NCBI GenBank assembly: GCA_910588125.1
Contig: CAJUPI010000015.1
Span: 1-50,819 of the forward strand
Source: an uncultured Lachnospiraceae bacterium
GTDB taxonomy: Bacteria; Bacillota; Clostridia; Lachnospirales; Lachnospiraceae
Direction: 5' to 3'
Length of the DNA: 50,819 nucleotides
Below, piece after piece: positions 7,689 to 16,900 of this stretch. Positions within the stretch are counted from its first letter, which is position 1. Each line of letters opens with the position of its first letter. Below the pieces are notes generated by a model. That model was not told where the DNA came from. It did not search any database and saw only the letters and a list, made by a program, of their open reading frames with translations. Made by a program: the position numbers and the translations under genes.

Positions 7689-8972
7689 ATGAATCAGAAT
7701 CTGTCGCGGGAAACGCTTTGCGTTCAGGGAGGGTGGCAGCCGAAAAACGGAGAAGCGAGAGTGCTCCCCATTTACCAGAGCACTACCTTTAAATATGAAA
7801 CGAGTGAACAGATGGGGCGTCTATTTGATCTGGAAGAAAACGGATATTTTTATACCCGTCTGGCTAATCCGACCAATGATGCGGTGGCGGCAAAAATATG
7901 TGCTTTGGAGGGAGGCGTGGCAGCAATGCTGACATCTTCCGGACAGGCGGCCAATATGTATGCGGTGCTCAATATTTGTTCCGCCGGCGATCATGTGATC
8001 AGCGCTGCGACTATTTATGGCGGGACTTCCAACTTGTTTACGGTCACTTTGAAACGGTTCGGCATTGAGTGCACGTTGGTAGATCCGGATGCGCCGGAAG
8101 AGGAGCTGAAAAAGGCGTTCCGTCCCAATACACGGGCCGTGTTCGGTGAGACGATCGCCAATCCGGCGCTGGTAGTACTGGACATCGAAAAGTTTGCCCG
8201 CCTAGCACACAGCCATGGGGTGCCTCTGATCGTGGATAATACCTTTGCCACACCGATCAACTGCCAGCCTTTTGCATGGGGGGCAGATATTGTAACTCAT
8301 TCCACGACCAAATATATGGACGGCCATGCTATGTGCGTGGGAGGCTGTATCGTGGATAGCGGCAATTTTGACTGGGAGGCGCAGGCAGACAAATTTCCGG
8401 GGCTGACCACGCCGGATGATTCCTATCATGGAGTGGTTTATACTAAGAAGTTCGGAAAGGCTGCCTATATCACCAAGGCAACGGCGCAATTAATGCGCGA
8501 TATGGGTTCCATCCAGTCGCCTCAGAATGCTTTTTTACTGAATGTGGGGTTAGAGACACTGCATTTGCGGATGCCGCGTCATTGTGAGAACGCAACACGG
8601 GTGGCAGCATATCTGAAAGCCAGGGCGGATGTGGACTGGGTCTGCTATCCGGGGCTGGAGGGCGACAAATATTATGAGCTGGCGCAAAAATATATGCCGC
8701 ATGGTACCTGCGGCGTGATTTCCTTTGGGTTGAAAGGGGGAAGGGCGGCAGCGGCTAAGTTTATGGATCGCCTGAAGCTGGCGGCTATCGTGACTCATGT
8801 GGCAGACGCCAGGACCTCCGTGTTGCATCCGGCCAGCCATACCCACCGGCAGCTGAACGATGAACAGCTCATAGAAGCGGGAGTAGATCCGGCGATGATT
8901 CGTTTTAGCGTAGGGATTGAAAATGTGGAGGATATCATAGGAGATTTAGAGCAGGCACTGGCAGAGAGCTAA
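7689..8972 (+). CDS. metY: O-acetylhomoserine aminocarboxypropyltransferase (sulfhydrylase)
   Basis: A 427-residue pyridoxal-phosphate enzyme of the Cys/Met metabolism family. It makes homocysteine from O-acetylhomoserine and sulfide, the direct sulfhydrylation route to methionine. Visible landmarks are TRLANPTNDAVAAKICALEG, TSSGQAANM, the PLP-lysine segment HSTTKYMDGHA (Lys208), and the C-terminal HPASHTHRQL and RFSVGIENVEDI. Length (about 430) fits MetY rather than the shorter MetB/MetC (about 380). AAAGGAGG precedes the ATG. A cystathionine-type activity is less likely. The gene stands alone behind its own promoter, and no terminator is obvious before cls. Confidence 0.92.
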   Translation: MNQNLSRETLCVQGGWQPKNGEARVLPIYQSTTFKYETSEQMGRLFDLEENGYFYTRLANPTNDAVAAKICALEGGVAAMLTSSGQAANMYAVLNICSAGDHVISAATIYGGTSNLFTVTLKRFGIECTLVDPDAPEEELKKAFRPNTRAVFGETIANPALVVLDIEKFARLAHSHGVPLIVDNTFATPINCQPFAWGADIVTHSTTKYMDGHAMCVGGCIVDSGNFDWEAQADKFPGLTTPDDSYHGVVYTKKFGKAAYITKATAQLMRDMGSIQSPQNAFLLNVGLETLHLRMPRHCENATRVAAYLKARADVDWVCYPGLEGDKYYELAQKYMPHGTCGVISFGLKGGRAAAAKFMDRLKLAAIVTHVADARTSVLHPASHTHRQLNDEQLIEAGVDPAMIRFSVGIENVEDIIGDLEQALAES

Positions 8973-9045
8973 CCCTGGGCTTTCCGTTTTCTTACGGACT
9001 TAAGGGACCGGGGATAGACTGTGTTTTTCCAAGGAGGCTTCCAAT

Positions 9046-10602
9046 ATGAACCAAAAAAAATGGAAAAAATTCCTGCGGGTAATTTTTGGCAGAACAGCGT
9101 TCGTGACCTTGTTTCTGCTGATTCAGCTTGCCGTATTGTTCGGGGCTTTCAAATGGCTGGGCGATCACATTTTCTTTGTGTATGGCGGTTTTACTTTGCT
9201 CAGTACCGTGGTGGTAATCTACATTATCAATAAACGCCAGAATCCAATCTATCAGCTTGCCTGGGTAATTCCGGTCCTGGTATTTCCCGTGTTTGGCGCG
9301 ATGTTTTACATTTTTTTGGAACTGCAGGTGGGAACCAGGCGGATTGCCAGGCGTCTGGCAGTTATCCTGAAACAGACCGAACCATATCTGAAACAGAATG
9401 AGATGGTCATGGCCCGGCTTTCGCGGGAGAGCAAAAGAACGGCGCATTTGGCAGAATATATGAGCCGGTATGGCGGTTATCCGATCTATGATAAGACTTA
9501 TGTGGAATATTTTCCGCTGGGGGATGAGATGCTTTTACAGCTTTTGGAGGAGCTGGAAAAGGCGGAACGGTATATTTTCATGGAATATTTCATCGTGGAG
9601 GACGGGAAGTTCTGGGATTCCGTGCGGGAGATTCTGGTGAAAAAGGCGGGGGAAGGCGTGGAGGTCCGCTTCATGTATGATGGCATGGGCTGCCTGACCC
9701 TGCTGCCGCATCGCTATCCACAACAGTTGGAGCGCATGGGGGTACATTGCAAGGTGTTTTTCCCGGTAAAACCGGCGCTCACGAGCTATCAGAATAATCG
9801 CGATCACCGGAAGATCACGGTAATTGACGGACATACGGCGTTTACCGGGGGGATCAACCTGGCTGACGAGTATATCAATGAAATTGTGCGTTTCGGACAT
9901 TGGAAGGACACGGCGGTGATGCTCAAGGGAGAGGCAGTCACCAGCTTTCTAATGATGTTTTTGCAGATGTGGAATGTATCCGAACGGAGCGAGGAGGATT
10001 ACAGCAAATATTTAAGGGCCCCGGATTATCGCTACCCAGCAAGCCTGGACATGGGGGGCTATGTGATGCCATATGGCGACAGCCCCCTGGATGAAGAGGC
10101 CGTCGGCGAAAGCGTATACCTTGATATTTTAAATGAGGCAAAGAGCTATGTACACATTATGACGCCGTATCTGATACTGGACAGCGATATGATTACTTCG
10201 CTGACATTCGCGGCCAAACGCGGGGTGGAAGTGATTATCATCATGCCCCATGTACCCGATAAGATATATGCTTATCTTCTGGCCCGATCGTATTACCGGG
10301 AGCTTTTGGCTGCCGGGGTGAAGATTTTCGAGTATACTCCGGGGTTCGTCCATGCAAAGGTGTTCAGCAGCGACGATGAGAAGGCAGTGGTGGGATCCGT
10401 GAATCTCGATTACCGGAGCCTGTATCTGCATTTTGAGTGTGCGGTTTACCTGTACCAAAACCGGGCGGTAGCAGATGTGGAGAGAGATTTTCAAAAAACT
10501 CTTAAACAGTGCCAGGAGATTACAGATGCGGAATGCCGGAGATATCCTCTGGTAAAGCGACTGGCCGGAGCAGGCCTGCGCCTGTTTGCGCCGCTGATGT
10601 AA
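9046..10602 (+). CDS. cls: Cardiolipin synthase (phospholipase D superfamily)
   Basis: A 518-residue membrane enzyme that joins two phosphatidylglycerol molecules into cardiolipin. Two N-terminal membrane helices (about 16-37 and 42-62, then a further hydrophobic stretch at 67-92) are followed by two phospholipase D domains. The catalytic HKD motifs are HRKITVIDGHTAFTGG (His254, Lys256) and HAKVFSSDDEKAVVGSVN (His436, Lys438). AAGGAGG lies 7 bases before the ATG. The gene is transcribed towards the convergent small gene yjfB, and the 36-bp inverted repeat in between probably ends both transcripts. Confidence 0.92.
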   Translation: MNQKKWKKFLRVIFGRTAFVTLFLLIQLAVLFGAFKWLGDHIFFVYGGFTLLSTVVVIYIINKRQNPIYQLAWVIPVLVFPVFGAMFYIFLELQVGTRRIARRLAVILKQTEPYLKQNEMVMARLSRESKRTAHLAEYMSRYGGYPIYDKTYVEYFPLGDEMLLQLLEELEKAERYIFMEYFIVEDGKFWDSVREILVKKAGEGVEVRFMYDGMGCLTLLPHRYPQQLERMGVHCKVFFPVKPALTSYQNNRDHRKITVIDGHTAFTGGINLADEYINEIVRFGHWKDTAVMLKGEAVTSFLMMFLQMWNVSERSEEDYSKYLRAPDYRYPASLDMGGYVMPYGDSPLDEEAVGESVYLDILNEAKSYVHIMTPYLILDSDMITSLTFAAKRGVEVIIIMPHVPDKIYAYLLARSYYRELLAAGVKIFEYTPGFVHAKVFSSDDEKAVVGSVNLDYRSLYLHFECAVYLYQNRAVADVERDFQKTLKQCQEITDAECRRYPLVKRLAGAGLRLFAPLM

Positions 10603-10624
10603 GAAGTTAAAGTACGGCAGAAGA

Positions 10625-10756
10625 CAAAGATATTAAGTTGCATTCTGAGATGATTCAGCCTGGGAAGAAGGGGCGGGAAGAGGGCATTGCAAAATAAACT
10701 ACAAATGATGGGTAGTTGACTTTGCAATGCCCTCTTCCCGCCCCTTCTTCCCAGGC
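10625..10756. repeat. Repeat B copy 2 with perfect 36-bp inverted repeat
   Basis: Arms at 10658-10693 and 10721-10756 are exact reverse complements over 36 bases (outer end GCCTGGGAAGAAGG, inner end GCATTGCAAA). The 27-base spacer has an inner stem AACTAC/GTAGTT. To the left, 10625-10680 read in reverse matches repeat B copy 1: CTTCCCGC, CCTTYTTCCC, GGCTGA, TCTCAGA and ACTTAAT come in the same order. It lies between convergent cls and yjfB and could act as a terminator for both. Confidence 0.8.
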
Positions 10757-10768
10757 GTATCTGCTTTA

Positions 10769-10942
10769 TTAAACACGGATGTCAAAATTCTGTCCCAAGC
10801 CGGTAACGGACGCCTCGATCATCTGAGCGATCGCATCGCCAGTGACCTCGGCAGTATCTAAGGCTTTGGACAGGACGGCAATACCCAGCTGGCCAGATAA
10901 TTCGAGGGTGGGCAGAGTAACAGACAATGCGGAAATATCCAT
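10769..10942 (-). CDS. yjfB: YjfB family putative motility protein
   Basis: A 57-residue protein beginning MDISALSVTLPTLELSGQLG and ending QNFDIRV. It matches the small YjfB family (PF14070, called putative motility protein), which typically starts MDI and has a conserved hydrophobic N-terminal half and a short VxGLGxxxDIxV-type end. Function is unknown. The strong Shine-Dalgarno AAAGGAGG and the upstream promoter (10967-10995) show it is a real, probably well expressed gene. No flagellar genes are in the window, so the motility link rests only on the family name. Confidence 0.8.
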   Translation of the reverse strand: MDISALSVTLPTLELSGQLGIAVLSKALDTAEVTGDAIAQMIEASVTGLGQNFDIRV

Positions 10943-10966
10943 AGTGTTCGCCTCCTTTATGGGAAT

Positions 10967-10995
10967 ATTATAGCAGGTGAAGAGGGGAAATGCAA
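10967..10995 (-). promoter_or_regulatory. Promoter for yjfB
   Basis: On the minus strand, TTGCAT (10990-10995) and a perfect TATAAT (10967-10972) are spaced by 17 bases. This is a vegetative sigma-A type site, not the sigma-D type usual for late motility genes. Confidence 0.65.
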
Positions 10996-11128
10996 CGGGA
11001 ACCTTCTCGCTGATCCAGATTCGTCAGATGAAAGGATCAATATCGGGTTTTCTTATGCTCGTATTTGTGGTATTCTTATGAATAGCAAAAGAAATCACAA
11101 AGGAAAGAATGCTGTCAGGAGGAAATTT

Positions 11129-12007
11129 ATGAGATTTGGAGCATTGGAAGCGGGTGGAACAAAGATGGTTTGCGCAATCGGAACGGAGGAAGGGAAGATT
11201 TTGGAACAGGTATCGATCCCCACAGAGACTCCGGAAATCACGATGCCAAAGCTTTTGGAATATTTTCAGGATAAGGAGATTGCTGCTCTGGGGATCGGGT
11301 GCTTTGGCCCGGTGGACCTGGATTTAAAGTCAGAGACTTATGGCCATATCCTGATGACACCGAAGCTGGCGTGGAGAGGCTACGATATCTGTGGATATTT
11401 CCGAAGGAATTTGAAGATTCCGGTGGGCTTTGATACGGACGTCAACGGTTCTATGTTGGGAGAGAGCACCTGGGGCTGTGCCAGAGGCCTGGATACTGCT
11501 ATCTATATCACAGTAGGGACAGGAGTAGGGGTCGGTGTACTTGCGGGAGGAAAACTGTTGCATGGCATGCAGCATCCGGAAGGAGGCCATATGTTGATCC
11601 CTGCCAGAGGGGATGATGCCTATCAAGGGAAATGCCCCAGCCATGGCCATTGTCTGGAGGGGTTGGCAGCAGGACCGGCCATCGAGGAACGCTGGGGGGC
11701 AAAAGGAACCACCCTGGCAGAGAAATCCGAGGTGTGGGAACTGGAGGCCCACTATCTGGCTTATGCGATTACCAACTATATTTTGGTGTTGTCTCCCCAG
11801 AGGATTATTCTGGGCGGCGGTGTCATGCATCAGCAGCAGCTGTTTCCGATGGTGCGGGAAAAAGTGAAACAAATGCTGGGCGGCTATTTGCAGACTAAAG
11901 AGCTGGAGGATATAGATTCTTATATTGTGGGTCCTTCATTAAATGACAATCAGGGGATATTAGGGGCCATGAAGCTGGGGATGGATGCACGAAAGGAAGA
12001 ATATTAA
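11129..12007 (+). CDS. ROK family fructokinase
   Basis: A 292-residue sugar kinase of the ROK family, most like fructokinases (ScrK/GmuE type) that phosphorylate fructose at C6. Landmarks are the N-terminal phosphate loop ALEAGGTKMVCAIG, the substrate loop with catalytic Asp in GFDTDVNGSMLGE, the glycine-rich VGTGVGVGVLAGG, and the zinc site HPEGGHM...CPSHGHCLEG. The open frame begins at 11078, but the ATG at 11129 has AGGAGG at 6-base spacing and gives the usual start MRFGALEAGGTK. The manA gene follows after 14 bases, so the two form a small operon routing fructose and mannose phosphates into glycolysis. No sugar transporter is adjacent. Confidence 0.88.
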   Translation: MRFGALEAGGTKMVCAIGTEEGKILEQVSIPTETPEITMPKLLEYFQDKEIAALGIGCFGPVDLDLKSETYGHILMTPKLAWRGYDICGYFRRNLKIPVGFDTDVNGSMLGESTWGCARGLDTAIYITVGTGVGVGVLAGGKLLHGMQHPEGGHMLIPARGDDAYQGKCPSHGHCLEGLAAGPAIEERWGAKGTTLAEKSEVWELEAHYLAYAITNYILVLSPQRIILGGGVMHQQQLFPMVREKVKQMLGGYLQTKELEDIDSYIVGPSLNDNQGILGAMKLGMDARKEEY

Positions 12008-12021
12008 AGAGGAGAAAGAAA

Positions 12022-12954
12022 ATGAAAGAAATGATTAAGCTGGCTCCGGTTTTTAAGACTATGGTATGGGGAGGAAACCGGATGCGGGATTATTTTGGAT
12101 ATGAGATTCCCGGAGAGAACACAGGGGAGGCATGGGTGGTGAGTGCCCATCCCCAGGGGGATTGCCTGATATCTGAGGGCAGGTTTGCAGGAAAAAGCCT
12201 GTCCTGGCTGTGGAAAAACCATCGGGAATTATTCGGGAATATCGAGGGGGAAGAGTTTCCGCTTCTGGTAAAATTCATCGATGCCAGGGAGGATTTAAGC
12301 ATTCAGGTGCATCCCGATGATGAATATGCTAGGGTTCATGAAAATGGGGCACGAGGCAAGACGGAGTGCTGGTACATTCTGGACTGCGAGGCGGAAGCCG
12401 ACATCATTGTGGGCCATCAGGCAAAGTCCAAAGAAGAGATGAAGCAATGGATGGAAGAAAACCGGTGGGAGGATTTTTTGAAGGTCCGTCCGATCCGCCC
12501 GGGAGATTTTTTTCAGATTCCGCCGGGAACCGTTCATGCGATCCGGAAAGGGACACTGCTAATCGAAATTCAGCAAAATTCGGCTATTACCTATCGGATG
12601 TATGATTATGGACGTATGCCAGGAGGAAAGCTGCGGGAGCTTCATATAAAGCAGGCGTTGGATGTGGTTCAGTGTCCTCATGAGGATTACGCAGGAAAAA
12701 AGCAGATATCTCATGAAAACGGGTATGACAAAACATTCTTAGTGAGCTGTCCTTTTTATACTGTGGAGAAATATGATATCTGGGGAACGGTTATGCTGGA
12801 GCAAAAGCAACCGTTTTTGATTGTCAGTGTGATTGACGGGGAGGGCATGATCGATGAAAATCCGGTAAAAAAAGGTACCTGCCTGATTTTGCCGGACGGA
12901 TATGGGACGGTCTGTATCAAAGGGGAGTTAAGCCTGATGGCAGCTCACATCTGA
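12022..12954 (+). CDS. manA: Mannose-6-phosphate isomerase, class I
   Basis: A 310-residue zinc enzyme that interconverts mannose 6-phosphate and fructose 6-phosphate. Cupin metal ligands are visible in IQVHPDDEYA (about 94-103), KTECWYIL (about 114-121) and IPPGTVHAI (about 168-176). Length is that of the short Bacillus-type class I enzymes. GAGGAGAAAG precedes the ATG. It is co-transcribed with the fructokinase gene, which acts on the same hexose-phosphate pool. No terminator is clear after it; the next promoter begins at 13001. Confidence 0.92.
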   Translation: MKEMIKLAPVFKTMVWGGNRMRDYFGYEIPGENTGEAWVVSAHPQGDCLISEGRFAGKSLSWLWKNHRELFGNIEGEEFPLLVKFIDAREDLSIQVHPDDEYARVHENGARGKTECWYILDCEAEADIIVGHQAKSKEEMKQWMEENRWEDFLKVRPIRPGDFFQIPPGTVHAIRKGTLLIEIQQNSAITYRMYDYGRMPGGKLRELHIKQALDVVQCPHEDYAGKKQISHENGYDKTFLVSCPFYTVEKYDIWGTVMLEQKQPFLIVSVIDGEGMIDENPVKKGTCLILPDGYGTVCIKGELSLMAAHI

Positions 12955-13000
12955 TAGCCCGCCTGCCTGCTGAGGGGATATTGGATAAAGCAACCTTTTT

Positions 13001-13028
13001 TTGCGCATACTAGAAAAATCGGTATAAC
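13001..13028 (+). promoter_or_regulatory. Promoter for tepA
   Basis: TTGCGC (13001-13006) and TATAAC (13023-13028) lie 16 bases apart, about 32 bases before the tepA ATG. Confidence 0.45.
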
Positions 13029-13060
13029 AATACGTAAAAGCCAAAGAAAGGGAGATTTCC

Positions 13061-13822
13061 ATGAATAACAGTCATAATAGAGATAGCAAGCAGGAAACGT
13101 TGTCAAATGTGGACAATCATGCAGGCACGGAACGGAAAAAGGAAGAGAAGGATCTGGAACAGAAAGAAAATGAAAAGCTGGAGGAATATGGGCAGCTGAC
13201 TCTGGAGAACAACCAGGGCAAAAGAAAGATTCATTTGCTTTCCATCATCGGGGAGGTGGAAGGGCATGAGAATTTGTCCGGGAATGCGAAAACAACCAAG
13301 TACGATCATGTTCTTCCCAAATTGGCTGCGCTGGAGGATGATGACAGTGTGGACGGGATGCTTGTGCTTTTGAATACTTCCGGCGGGGATGTGGATGCCG
13401 GGCTGGCGATTGCAGAGATGATTGCTTCCCTGAGTATGCCGACAGTATCCCTGGTGCTGGGGGGCAGCCATTCGATCGGAGTGCCTCTGGCAGTATCTAC
13501 GGATTATTCTTTTATCGTCCCGACCGGAACTATGATGATTCATCCGGTCCGCATGAACGGAATGGTGATCGGCGCCGCTCAGACCTATGAGTATTTTAAT
13601 ATGATTCAGGATCGGATTTTGCGCTTTATCAGCGCTCATTCCCGGATGGAATACGATCAGGTGAAGACCTTGATGCACAATACTAAAATGCTGACCCGGG
13701 ATTTGGGAACCGTCCTGGTGGGGGCCCAGGCAGTGGAAGAGGGCCTGATTGATGAGGTCGGAGGGATCCGGGAAGCGCTGCGTAAGCTTTATCAGCAGAT
13801 AGATGGACAAAAGAAAGACTGA
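13061..13822 (+). CDS. tepA: ClpP-like serine protease TepA
   Basis: A 253-residue ClpP/crotonase-fold protein of the TepA (YmfB) family, reported in Bacillus subtilis as a translocation-enhancing and spore-related protease. The first 50 residues are charged and likely disordered. The protease core follows, with LLNTSGGDVDAGLAIAEMI, the probable nucleophile Ser138 in GGSHSIG, and His161 in MMIHPVRM. No signal peptide or membrane helix is seen, so it acts in the cytoplasm. AAAGGGAG precedes the ATG. As in Bacillus, it sits directly upstream of the ftsK/spoIIIE gene. A strong terminator separates the two here. Confidence 0.88.
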   Translation: MNNSHNRDSKQETLSNVDNHAGTERKKEEKDLEQKENEKLEEYGQLTLENNQGKRKIHLLSIIGEVEGHENLSGNAKTTKYDHVLPKLAALEDDDSVDGMLVLLNTSGGDVDAGLAIAEMIASLSMPTVSLVLGGSHSIGVPLAVSTDYSFIVPTGTMMIHPVRMNGMVIGAAQTYEYFNMIQDRILRFISAHSRMEYDQVKTLMHNTKMLTRDLGTVLVGAQAVEEGLIDEVGGIREALRKLYQQIDGQKKD

Positions 13823-13831
13823 GAAAAGAGG

Positions 13832-13877
13832 GCGATGACCTGTGCAAAACGGAAGGCATAGGTCATCGCGTTTTGTT
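13832..13877 (+). terminator. Rho-independent terminator after tepA
   Basis: A 10-bp perfect stem, GCGATGACCT with AGGTCATCGC, is followed by GTTTTGTT. It ends the tepA transcript just before the ftsK promoter. Confidence 0.75.
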
Positions 13878-13896
13878 GAGAGCTTGATTCCTATGG

Positions 13897-13925
13897 TTGC
13901 ATTTCCTGCCATTTTTTTGTATACT
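13897..13925 (+). promoter_or_regulatory. Promoter for ftsK/spoIIIE
   Basis: TTGCAT (13897-13902) and TATACT (13920-13925) are 17 bases apart. Transcription should start near 13932, which rules out translation starts further upstream and supports the GTG at 13957. Confidence 0.65.
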
Positions 13926-13956
13926 ATCCTCATTGGAGAACAGGAGGCATAGATTA

Positions 13957-16900
13957 GTGGCAGCAACAACCAATAAAAAGGCAACAGGGAGAGGTGGCAG
14001 CAGGGCAGAAAGTGCCAGAAGCAGAGGCAGCACCAACAACAAGAATAATAATGGCAAAGCGGAGGCAGCCTCTGGAAAAGGAAGAAAAAATACGGCAGTG
14101 CCGGTGGCGGAACCACCGTCGGAGGATTTTATCGGCGCTGAAGTGCTGATTCTTTTGTCTTTTGCGATAGCCGTGCTGCTGTTTTTAAGTAATTTTCATC
14201 TTTGCGGGGCCGCCGGCGGCTACCTGCGCACGTTTCAATTGGGAGTCTTTGGCATGGTGGGATTTATTGCCCCACTGCTTTTGTTTGTGGGGACATGTTT
14301 TTATCTGTCCAACCGGGAGAATCTGACGGCGATGCGGAAGCTTTTGGCGTCGGTGGCTTTGGTGTTAGTCCTTTGCGGTCTGGTCCAGCTTTTGTTTGGG
14401 GCGCGTCCGGAGGAGGGGACAGGGCTTATGGAATACTATCGCCTGTCTTCGGAAAAAGGAGCCGGCGGCGGCCTGATCGGTGGCTTGATCTGCATGGCTT
14501 TGACGGCAGTTCTGGGCAATATCGGAGCCTTTTTGGTATTGCTTGTCTGTCTGGCGATCAGTGTGGTCTGTATCACGGAGCGCTCCTTGGTGAAGGCAGT
14601 GAAACGACAGGGCGGTACGGCCTACCGGTATGCCAGGGAGGACATGGACCGGAGACGGGAGCAGCATGTAAAACGCCAGGAGGAGCGGCAGCGCCTGCGC
14701 CAGGAGCAGCGAGTACGCGGGGTAGACCTGACGGCTACGGATTTTTCGATTCCGGAGGATAATGAAGGTTTCCCGCAAGAATATACCGCCGCCAAGGAGC
14801 CAAAGGAGCAGGAAAAAACAGAATTTCAGGAGGAATATACGGCGGCCGGCCAGGAACAGGAGGAGGCGATCCGGGAAGAGCAGGAAAAGGGCAAAGGGGA
14901 AGATCCGGCTGATATTTTTACCGGTAAAATCACGATGGCTATCGATTGCACAAGTGAAGATTTTGCTCCTTTTGAGGCTGATAAAGTATTGTCTCCGGCA
15001 GAGTCGGCACAGCGCCTGGTAGCAGAGGGGATTTCTCATCTGAGTGACTGGGAGGGCAGCTTTGGAAAACCGGCAAAACCACCGGCTTTTCCGTCGCCGG
15101 CGTCAGAACCGGTATTTCATGGGCTGGAAACAGTACTGGAGGAGCCGGCGGCTGAAGCTGGTTTGGAAGATGATTCCGCCTATTCTCTGGAACCGATCCG
15201 TCTGGCAACGCCCATATCAAAATACGAAGAGGACAGGCCAGATGAGATTTTTATGGAAGAACCGGAGCCGGGGGAGAGATATTTGCCGGAGGTTTGGCAA
15301 TCGCCGGATGACGGGAGTGACGGATTGGCGGAGGAGCCGGTCCGGGAGAAGAGCTGGCAGAAATCGGAGGCTATGGAGGAAGAAAGCTGGCAGCCGGAGC
15401 CTGCTTTTGAAGAACCGCCGGCTGTGGTTTTCTATCGGGCCGAAAGACCCGGAAAAGAGCCGGAAGCGGCGGATTACCAGATGGATGAGATGGAAAAACC
15501 GGCCGGGGATATCGATTCGGGGGACTTCGTGATCCCGGAGGAATCCAAGCGAGTGGTAACGGCTTCCGGCAAGATTATCGAGTCGGATACGGAGGCATTG
15601 CATAAGCGTTTGGAATCCAAGCGGCAGGAGGCCAAGGAGGCCAGAGAGGCCGGGGAGATCAGCGTACAGCAGCAGATTCGCGAAAAAGAACTGCTTCCGA
15701 AAAAGGAATACATATTCCCGCCGGTTACTCTTTTAAAGCGGGGAAACCTCTTATCTCAGGCAAGTTCCCAGCAGGAATACAAAGATACTGCCATCAAGCT
15801 TCAGCAGACATTGCGGAATTTTGGAGTAGGCGTGACGGTGACCAATATCAGCTGTGGCCCGTCAGTGACCCGTTATGAGCTGCATCCGGAGCAAGGGGTA
15901 AAAGTCAGTAAGATAGTAGGGCTGGCAGATGATATTAAGCTCAGCCTGGCGGCGGCGGATATCCGGATTGAAGCGCCGATTCCCGGGAAACCGGCAGTGG
16001 GAATCGAGGTGCCGAACAAGGAGAACACTACGGTATATCTGAGAGAGCTTTTGGAATCCGAAGCTTTTCAAAACCATACTTCGCGAATGGCTTTTGCAGT
16101 GGGAAAAGATATCGGCGGCCAGGTGGTCGTTACCGATATTGCCAAAATGCCTCATTTGTTGATCGCGGGAGCGACCGGCTCAGGCAAATCGGTATGCATC
16201 AATACATTGATTATGAGTATTTTGTTTAAGTCAAGCCCGGAGGATGTGAAACTGATCATGGTAGATCCAAAGGTGGTGGAGCTGAGCGTATATAATGGGA
16301 TTCCCCATCTGTTGATTCCCGTGGTGACGGATCCGAAGAAGGCTTCCGGAGCATTGAACTGGGCAGTGGCAGAGATGCAGGATCGCTATAAGAAATTTGC
16401 CGAATGCAATGTGAGAAACCTGAAAGGCTATAACAGCCGTATTGAGAATCTGAAGGATGTGCCGGAAGGAGAAAAGCCAAAGAAAATGCCACAGATTGTG
16501 ATTATTGTGGATGAGCTGGCAGATTTGATGATGGTGGCGCCGGGAGAAGTGGAGGATGCGATTTGCCGTCTGGCACAGCTGGCCCGGGCGGCGGGGATTC
16601 ATCTGGTGATTGCCACTCAGCGGCCTTCTGTGAATGTGATCACCGGCCTTATCAAAGCGAATGTGCCTTCGCGGATCGCCTTCTCTGTATCTTCAGGGGT
16701 GGATTCCCGGACCATTATTGATATGCATGGGGCAGAGAAGCTTCTGGGAAAAGGAGATATGTTATTCTTCCCTTCCGGCATACCAAAGCCGCAGCGGGTT
16801 CAGGGAGCTTTTGTATCGGATTTGGAGGTGCAAAGGGTAGTGGAATTTCTTGTTGAGCAGGGATTGACTGCCGAATATGATCCGGATGTGGAAAAGCAGA

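Noticed and set aside
13103..14116. 337-codon minus-strand open frame
   Set aside because: It lies antisense to tepA and the start of ftsK, contains long Leu/Pro/His-rich runs and spans the tepA terminator. It is a shadow of the real genes.
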